Source: an uncultured Synergistaceae bacterium (GTDB taxonomy: Bacteria > Synergistota > Synergistia > Synergistales > Dethiosulfovibrionaceae). Taken from it: a stretch of 10,243 nucleotides of DNA. Numbering within the stretch: position 1 is the stretch's first letter; each line of letters opens with the position of its first letter. Below, piece by piece: positions 6,155 to 10,243 of the stretch. The stretch covers positions 1 to 10,243 of the forward strand of contig CABTYW010000062.1 of NCBI GenBank assembly GCA_902489135.1. Direction: 5' to 3'. The translations under genes were made by a program, and so were the position numbers. The notes beneath the pieces were generated by a model. The model did not search any database, had not been told where the DNA came from, and saw only the letters and a list, made by a program, of their open reading frames with translations.

Positions 6155-7012
6155 ATGAATCTGAAAAAGTTGGTTTCGGGAATGGTTCTTGCGGCCGGTG
6201 TGATTTCGGGATGCGCCTTTGCGGCGGTGAAGGGAAATATCAGCGTTCTTTCCCGCGAAGAGGGCTCAGGCACCCGCGGAGCTTTCATTGAGCTGATGGG
6301 CATTGAGAAGAAAAACGCCGAGGGCAAAAAGATTGACTACACCACCGACGAGGCTGACATCACCAACAGCACTTCCGTCATCATGACCGCCGTCGCCGGC
6401 AACCCCAGCTCCATCGGCTACGCTTCTCTGGGCTCTCTCAACGACACCGTCAAGGCTCTGAAAATCAACGGCGTCGTCGCTTCTCCCGAGAACATCAAGA
6501 ACGGCAGCTACAAAGTGGCGCGTCCCTTCAACATCATCGTCAAGGGCGAGCTCAAGGCTCCGGCCCGCGCGTTCCTGAACTACATTCTCAGCAAAGAGGG
6601 TCAGGAAGTCATCGCCAAGAACGGCTACATCGCCATTAACGACGCCGCTCCCGCTTATGACGGCACCAGACCCGAAGGCAAAGTGGTTGTGGCCGGTTCT
6701 TCCAGCGTAACGCCCGTTATGGAAAAACTCAAGGAAGCTTATCAGCGCATCAACACCAAGGCCGACATCGAAGTGCAGCAGAGCGACTCCACCACCGGCG
6801 TGACCTCCGCCATTAACGGCGTCTGCGATCTGGGCATGGCTTCCCGCAACATCAAGGACAGCGAGGCCAAGGCCGGCGCCAAACCCACGGTCATCGCCAT
6901 GGACGGCATCGCGGTGATTATCAACAAGGCCAACGATCTGGACAGCCTCAGCGTTGAGCAGGTGCGCGACATCTACATCGGCAAAATCACCAGCTGGGAC
7001 GATCTCAAATAG
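6155..7012 (+). CDS. pstS: Phosphate-binding protein PstS, circularly permuted
   Basis: This 285-residue exported protein binds inorganic phosphate and delivers it to PstCA. Residues 1-24 are a signal peptide; ISGC at 17-20 fits a lipobox, so it may be a lipoprotein on Cys20, although AFA at 21-23 could serve ordinary cleavage. Every PstS landmark is present but in swapped order. Residues 27-160 hold the usual second half: SREEGSGTRGAF (33-44), NSTSVIMTAVAGNPSSIGY (71-89) and LSKEGQEVIAKNGYI (145-159). After a linker (about 161-175), residues 176-285 hold the usual first half: GSSSVTP (181-187), CDLGMASR (224-231), MDGIAVIINK (249-258) and DIYIGKITSWDD (272-283), where the protein stops. In E. 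coli and clostridial PstS the GSSSVTP-to-SWDD part precedes REEGSGT. GAGGAG lies five bases before the ATG. The gene is four bases from pstC with no hairpin between, unlike many pst operons. Confidence 0.9.
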   Translation: MNLKKLVSGMVLAAGVISGCAFAAVKGNISVLSREEGSGTRGAFIELMGIEKKNAEGKKIDYTTDEADITNSTSVIMTAVAGNPSSIGYASLGSLNDTVKALKINGVVASPENIKNGSYKVARPFNIIVKGELKAPARAFLNYILSKEGQEVIAKNGYIAINDAAPAYDGTRPEGKVVVAGSSSVTPVMEKLKEAYQRINTKADIEVQQSDSTTGVTSAINGVCDLGMASRNIKDSEAKAGAKPTVIAMDGIAVIINKANDLDSLSVEQVRDIYIGKITSWDDLK

Positions 7013-7016
7013 TTGA

Positions 7017-7871
7017 ATGAACTCTTTTAAAGAGAAAGCCGCACATGGGATTTTCGCGGTGGCCGCCGCCATCACCGTCTTCACCGTGGCGCTGATCTGC
7101 TTCTTCCTCTTCGCCGGCGGAATGCCGGGAATGATGAAAATCGGCGTCTGGCAGTTTGTGTCGGGCAGCCACTGGAAACCCACGCAAGAGATCTTCGGAA
7201 TTCTTCCGATGATTCTCGGGTCGGTCTATGTCACTGCGGGAGCGCTGGTTATCGGCGTTCCCGCCGGCCTTTTAACGGCACTTTATCTGTCGCGCTTCGC
7301 CACGCCGAAGGTGAAGCGTTTCCTGAAGCCGACGGTCTCTTTGCTCGCGGGAATTCCGTCGGTGGTCTACGGATTCTGGGGACTGACCACCATCGTCCCC
7401 GCCATCCGGGTGTTCTTCGGAGGCAGCGGCTCCTGTCTTCTGGCGGCGGCGCTGCTGCTGGGCATTATGATTCTGCCGACGATCGCGGCCGTCAGCGAAG
7501 CGGCTCTCAATGCCGTGCCTTCAAGCTATTATGAAGGCGCGCTGGCCCTGGGAGCGACCCATGAACGCGCCGTCTTCACCGTCATTCTCCGCGCCGCGCG
7601 CTCAGGCGTCATCGCCTCGATTATTCTGGGCATCGGACGGGCCATCGGCGAAGCCATGGCCGTCATGATGGTTGCGGGCAACCGTGCGGTGATCCCCAAC
7701 AGTCTGATTAAAGGCGTCCGCACTCTCACGGCAAACATCGTCATGGAAATGGGCTACGCCGCCGATCTGCACCGCGATGCGCTGGTCGCCACGGGCGTCG
7801 TCCTTTTTGTGTTCATTCTCGTGATCAACGCGCTCTTCTCCTTTTACAGCAGAAAGGCGGTTCAGCAGTGA
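7017..7871 (+). CDS. pstC: Phosphate ABC transporter permease PstC
   Basis: This 284-residue inner-membrane protein is one of two permease subunits that form the phosphate channel. Six hydrophobic segments lie at about 13-34, 64-88, 107-130, 138-158, 197-220 and 255-276. The cytoplasmic EAA loop that contacts the ATPase is SSYYEGALALGATHERAVF (169-187), and GRAIGEAMAVMMVAGN (207-222) is the block that distinguishes PstC. Length is near the short end for the family. The ATG is only four bases after the pstS stop, and no good ribosome binding site precedes it, so translation probably depends on coupling to pstS. Its stop overlaps the GTG of pstA. Confidence 0.93.
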   Translation: MNSFKEKAAHGIFAVAAAITVFTVALICFFLFAGGMPGMMKIGVWQFVSGSHWKPTQEIFGILPMILGSVYVTAGALVIGVPAGLLTALYLSRFATPKVKRFLKPTVSLLAGIPSVVYGFWGLTTIVPAIRVFFGGSGSCLLAAALLLGIMILPTIAAVSEAALNAVPSSYYEGALALGATHERAVFTVILRAARSGVIASIILGIGRAIGEAMAVMMVAGNRAVIPNSLIKGVRTLTANIVMEMGYAADLHRDALVATGVVLFVFILVINALFSFYSRKAVQQ

Positions 7872-8698
7872 AAAACAGGATTTCCGCTTTTTTGATGAGA
7901 GCTTCCGTCAAAATCACTGCGGCCTTCACGACGGCCGCCCTGGCGGTCATCGTGATCTCCATTGTGGTTCACGGTCTCCCCAGCCTCAAGCCCTCGCTTT
8001 TCGCATGGCGGTACAACTCCGTCAACGTGTCCTTGACGCCGGCTCTGCTCAACACGCTGTTCATGACGGTGCTGTCGCTTCTTTTCGCCGTGCCGCTGGG
8101 CATCGCCTCGGCGGTCTATCTCGTTGAATACGCCCGACGCGGCAGCTCTTTCGTCTCCATGGTACGCCTTACCGCAGAGACACTGGCAGGCATTCCGTCC
8201 ATCATTTACGGTCTGTTCGGCCTTCTGTTTTTCGTCACGCGCTGTCATATGGGAATATCGTTGATTTCCGGCGCTCTCACGCTGGCCATTATGATTCTTC
8301 CGCTGATTATGCGCACGGCCGAAGAAGCGCTTCTGGCCGTTCCAGACAGTTACCGCGAGGGCAGCTTCGGCCTCGGAGCGGGGCGCCTGCGCACCACGGC
8401 CTGCATCATTCTGCCTGCGGCCATGCCGGGCATTCTTTCAGGCATCATCCTGGCCGTGGGGCGCATTGCCGGCGAGACCGCCGCACTCATTTACACCGCC
8501 GGAACTGTGGCGAAAGTGGCCTTTTCGCCTGCCGACTCCGCCCGAACGCTGGCCGTTCACATGTACGTTCTGTCCAGCGAAGGTCTTTATATGGATCAGA
8601 GCTACGGCACCGCGCTGATTCTTCTGGCGGTTACCGCCGGCATGAATTGGCTGTCGGGATTGCTTTCAAGGAGACTTGCCGGAAATGTTAAAGTTTGA
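7868..8698 (+). CDS. pstA: Phosphate ABC transporter permease PstA
   Basis: This 276-residue protein is the second permease subunit and pairs with PstC. Hydrophobic segments lie at about 15-35, 58-86, 105-123, 130-148, 185-208 and 247-265. The EAA loop reads PDSYREGSFGLGAGRLRT (159-176) and the PstA-type block GRIAGETAALIYTAG lies at 198-212. It starts with GTG at 7868, sharing bases with the pstC stop codon (GTGA), with AAAGGCGG about seven to ten bases upstream. It overlaps the start of pstB by 14 bases. Confidence 0.93.
   Translation: MKNRISAFLMRASVKITAAFTTAALAVIVISIVVHGLPSLKPSLFAWRYNSVNVSLTPALLNTLFMTVLSLLFAVPLGIASAVYLVEYARRGSSFVSMVRLTAETLAGIPSIIYGLFGLLFFVTRCHMGISLISGALTLAIMILPLIMRTAEEALLAVPDSYREGSFGLGAGRLRTTACIILPAAMPGILSGIILAVGRIAGETAALIYTAGTVAKVAFSPADSARTLAVHMYVLSSEGLYMDQSYGTALILLAVTAGMNWLSGLLSRRLAGNVKV
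8669..8673 (+). promoter_or_regulatory. Ribosome binding site deciding the pstB start
   Basis: AGGAG inside the end of pstA lies two bases before an in-frame TTG (8676) and eleven before ATG (8685). Two bases is too close to initiate, so the ATG is preferred even though its spacing is slightly long. Confidence 0.6.
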
Positions 8699-9434
8699 CA
8701 TCAGCCATCTCAACCTCTGGTACCGCGATTTCAAAGCGCTGAAAGACATATCGCTCCAAATTCCCGCCAATCAGATCACGGCCTTCATCGGACCGTCGGG
8801 CTGCGGAAAAAGCACTCTGATGAAGGTCCTCAACCGCATGAATGACCTTGTGGAAGGCTGCCGCGTGGAAGGCGACGTCCTTCTGGACGGCGAGGACATC
8901 TACGGCAGTATGGACGTGACTCTGCTGCGCAAACGGGTGGGCATGGTCTTTCAGAAGCCCAATCCCTTTCCCATGAGCATTTTCGACAATGTGGCCTACG
9001 GCCCGCGCACCCACGGCATCCGAAGCCGGGCACGGCTGGAGGCCATTGTCGAAAAATCGCTGCGTGATGCCGCCATCTGGGACGAGCTGAAAGACCGTCT
9101 TCACGCCAACGCCCTGGGGCTGTCGGGAGGGCAGCAGCAGCGCCTCTGCATCGCCCGCGCCTTGGCGGTGGGGCCGGAAGTCCTTTTGATGGACGAATCG
9201 ACCAGCGCCCTCGATCCCATCTCGACAGGCAAAATCGAGGATCTTGTATCTTCCCTCAAAGAGAGATACACTATCGTCATGGTTACCCACAATATGCAGC
9301 AGGCGGCGCGTATCTCCGACAACACCGCTTTTTTCCTGTTGGGAGAGATGGTGGAGTTCAGTCCCACCGACCGCCTGTTCTCAACGCCTGTGGATAAACG
9401 CACCGAAGACTACATCACAGGAAGGTTCGGTTAA
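8685..9434 (+). CDS. pstB: Phosphate ABC transporter ATPase PstB
   Basis: This 249-residue cytoplasmic ATPase drives phosphate import through PstCA. All ABC motifs are present: Walker A GPSGCGKST (36-44), Q-loop Gln90 in MVFQKPNPFPMSIFDNV, signature LSGGQQQR (146-153), Walker B VLLMDE (166-171), D-loop SALDP (174-178) and switch His202 in MVTHNMQQAARISD. The KPNPFPMSI stretch after the Q-loop is characteristic of PstB. After Walker B it reads DESTSALDP where DEPTSALDP is more usual, a mild variant. The start at ATG 8685 is chosen over TTG 8676 on ribosome-binding-site spacing. Confidence 0.95.
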   Translation: MLKFDISHLNLWYRDFKALKDISLQIPANQITAFIGPSGCGKSTLMKVLNRMNDLVEGCRVEGDVLLDGEDIYGSMDVTLLRKRVGMVFQKPNPFPMSIFDNVAYGPRTHGIRSRARLEAIVEKSLRDAAIWDELKDRLHANALGLSGGQQQRLCIARALAVGPEVLLMDESTSALDPISTGKIEDLVSSLKERYTIVMVTHNMQQAARISDNTAFFLLGEMVEFSPTDRLFSTPVDKRTEDYITGRFG

Positions 9435-9441
9435 ACACAAA

Positions 9442-10098
9442 ATGAGAGAACGCTTTGAACGACAGATGAAAATTCTCAACACCCAGCTTATGGCCATGGG
9501 GACCGCCGCGGAACAGGCCATTCAGAGCGCCATCACCGCTTTGCAGAAACAGGACGCCAGCGCGGCGGAAAACGCCCGACGCCTTGAGGTGGAGCTGGAC
9601 GGCCAGGAACGCAACATCGAATCGCTGTGCCTCAAGCTGATCATTGAGCAGCAGCCTGTAGCGGGAGACCTTCGACAGATTTCCGCGGCGCTGAGAATGA
9701 TCACCGATTTGGAGCGCATCGGCGACCAGGCCGCCGACATCGCCGAACTGGCCATGCGCCTTTGCGGTCAGACGTATATCAAGCCCATTACCCACCTGCC
9801 CCAAATGGCCCAGCAGGCCATGAAAATGGTCACCGGCAGCATCGATGCCTTTATCAACGGCGATCTCGAGACGGCCCGACGGGTCTGGGACATGGACACG
9901 ACCGTGGACAACTTTTTCGACACCATCAAGAACGAGCTGATCGCCCTGATTCGCACCGACGCCGCCAACGGAGAACAAGCCGTGGATCTGCTCATGGTCG
10001 CCAAATATTTGGAGCGCATCGGCGATCACGCCCAGAACCTTGCGGAATGGGTCGTCTACTCGCTGACAGGCGTCCACAAAGGAGGGAAATCTCAATAA
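9442..10098 (+). CDS. phoU: Phosphate transport regulator PhoU
   Basis: This 218-residue helical protein couples the Pst transporter to the PhoR/PhoB two-component system and keeps the Pho regulon off when phosphate is plentiful. It has the two three-helix repeats of the family, each with its metal-binding signature: DLERIGDQAADIAE (about 90-103) and YLERIGDHAQNLAEW (about 191-205). The start at ATG 9442 is seven bases after the pstB stop; AGGAAGG lies about 16 bases before it, which is distant, so coupling to pstB probably helps. The frame is open upstream inside pstB but reads as a shadow. It ends in TAA, overlapping the putative start of the next gene. Confidence 0.94.
   Translation: MRERFERQMKILNTQLMAMGTAAEQAIQSAITALQKQDASAAENARRLEVELDGQERNIESLCLKLIIEQQPVAGDLRQISAALRMITDLERIGDQAADIAELAMRLCGQTYIKPITHLPQMAQQAMKMVTGSIDAFINGDLETARRVWDMDTTVDNFFDTIKNELIALIRTDAANGEQAVDLLMVAKYLERIGDHAQNLAEWVVYSLTGVHKGGKSQ
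10080..10085 (+). promoter_or_regulatory. Ribosome binding site of the response regulator gene
   Basis: AGGAGG, a consensus Shine-Dalgarno sequence at the end of phoU, is nine bases before ATA 10095 and twelve before ATC 10098. It shows that translation of the response regulator is meant to begin here even though no ATG, GTG or TTG is at the right distance. Confidence 0.75.
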
Positions 10099-10243
10099 TC
10101 TACTACGCTGAAGACGACGTCGCCATTCGCGAACTGGTGGTCTATACGCTGAATCAAAGCAGTCTTGAAGCTCAAGGCTGCACCGACGGAGCACAGCTTT
10201 TCGCGGCGTGCCAGCGTCAGAAACCCGACCTGATCCTGCTGGA
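10095..10243 (+). CDS. PhoB/PhoP-type response regulator, partial, with non-standard start
   Basis: The reading frame gives IYYAEDDVAIRELVVYTL and ends in QKPDLILLD at the window edge: the start of a receiver domain with the acidic pair (EDD) and, in the cut last codon, the Asp that accepts phosphate. Position after phoU suggests the phosphate-starvation regulator that would act on the Pho-box-like promoters here; the DNA-binding domain and any phoR partner lie outside. Homologues usually begin with Met directly before IYY. Here that codon is ATA (10095-10097), behind a consensus ribosome binding site. The next in-frame ATG upstream is at 10047 inside phoU, would add 16 residues and lacks a clear ribosome binding site. 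Either ATA is a rare start codon, or base 10097 is an error or mutation: a G there would make ATGATC and convert the phoU stop from TAA to TGA. Confidence 0.85.
   Translation, partial: MIYYAEDDVAIRELVVYTLNQSSLEAQGCTDGAQLFAACQRQKPDLILL

Noticed and set aside
6155..7012. Reading pstS as a truncated or frameshifted pseudogene
   Set aside because: Both halves are complete, in one frame, with a normal total length, signal peptide, ribosome binding site and promoter. A rearranged but intact gene explains it better.
6266..7183. 305-codon minus-strand open frame opposite pstS
   Set aside because: It is a mirror of GC-rich codon usage in pstS and pstC with no recognisable protein features.
9244..9441. 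N-terminal extension of phoU inside pstB
   Set aside because: It overlaps PstB out of frame, and PhoU similarity begins at the Met at 9442.

Overview
The window looks like the end of a metagenomic or isolate contig from a fairly GC-rich bacterium with strong Shine-Dalgarno sequences. Its first 21 bases are an Illumina adapter remnant, not genome. The Pst/PhoU/PhoB operon type, the paired short Chr proteins and the YibE/F protein, and the wording of the PstS motifs (REEGSGTRGAF, GKITSWDD), resemble anaerobic Firmicutes or Synergistota. That placement is an inference of low confidence, and nothing in the window names a species.

Layout. Bases 22-515 hold no gene I can recognise, but they contain a plus-strand intrinsic terminator (441-475) and a short direct repeat. 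A stand-alone ketoacyl-ACP synthase III gene (516-1541, minus) is transcribed away from a two-gene chromate-transporter-type operon (1927-3059, plus), with a 385-base divergent promoter region between them. A terminator at 3100-3126 closes that operon. Next come a secreted metallophosphatase of the purple-acid-phosphatase type (3239-4795), its terminator (4817-4852), a second perfect hairpin, and a YibE/F-family membrane protein (4912-6051).

The right half is a phosphate-uptake operon: pstS (6155), pstC (7017), pstA (7868), pstB (8685), phoU (9442) and the start of a PhoB/PhoP-type response regulator that runs off the window at 10243. PstS captures phosphate outside the membrane, PstC and PstA form the channel, PstB hydrolyses ATP, PhoU passes on the transport state, and the response regulator would switch the set on in phosphate starvation. 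The phosphatase upstream probably releases phosphate for this transporter: its promoter and the pstS promoter share an 18-base motif built as an 11-base direct repeat, which I interpret as a Pho box.

The most striking observation is that the PstS protein is circularly permuted. The segment that is normally the second half of PstS (REEGSGTRG onward) comes first, directly behind the signal peptide, and the segment that is normally the first half (GSSSVTP to GKITSWDD) comes last. All key motifs are present and the reading frame is intact. A second oddity is that the response regulator has no standard start codon where the family starts. It has ATA, placed so that one A-to-G change would give the classic ATGA stop/start overlap with phoU.
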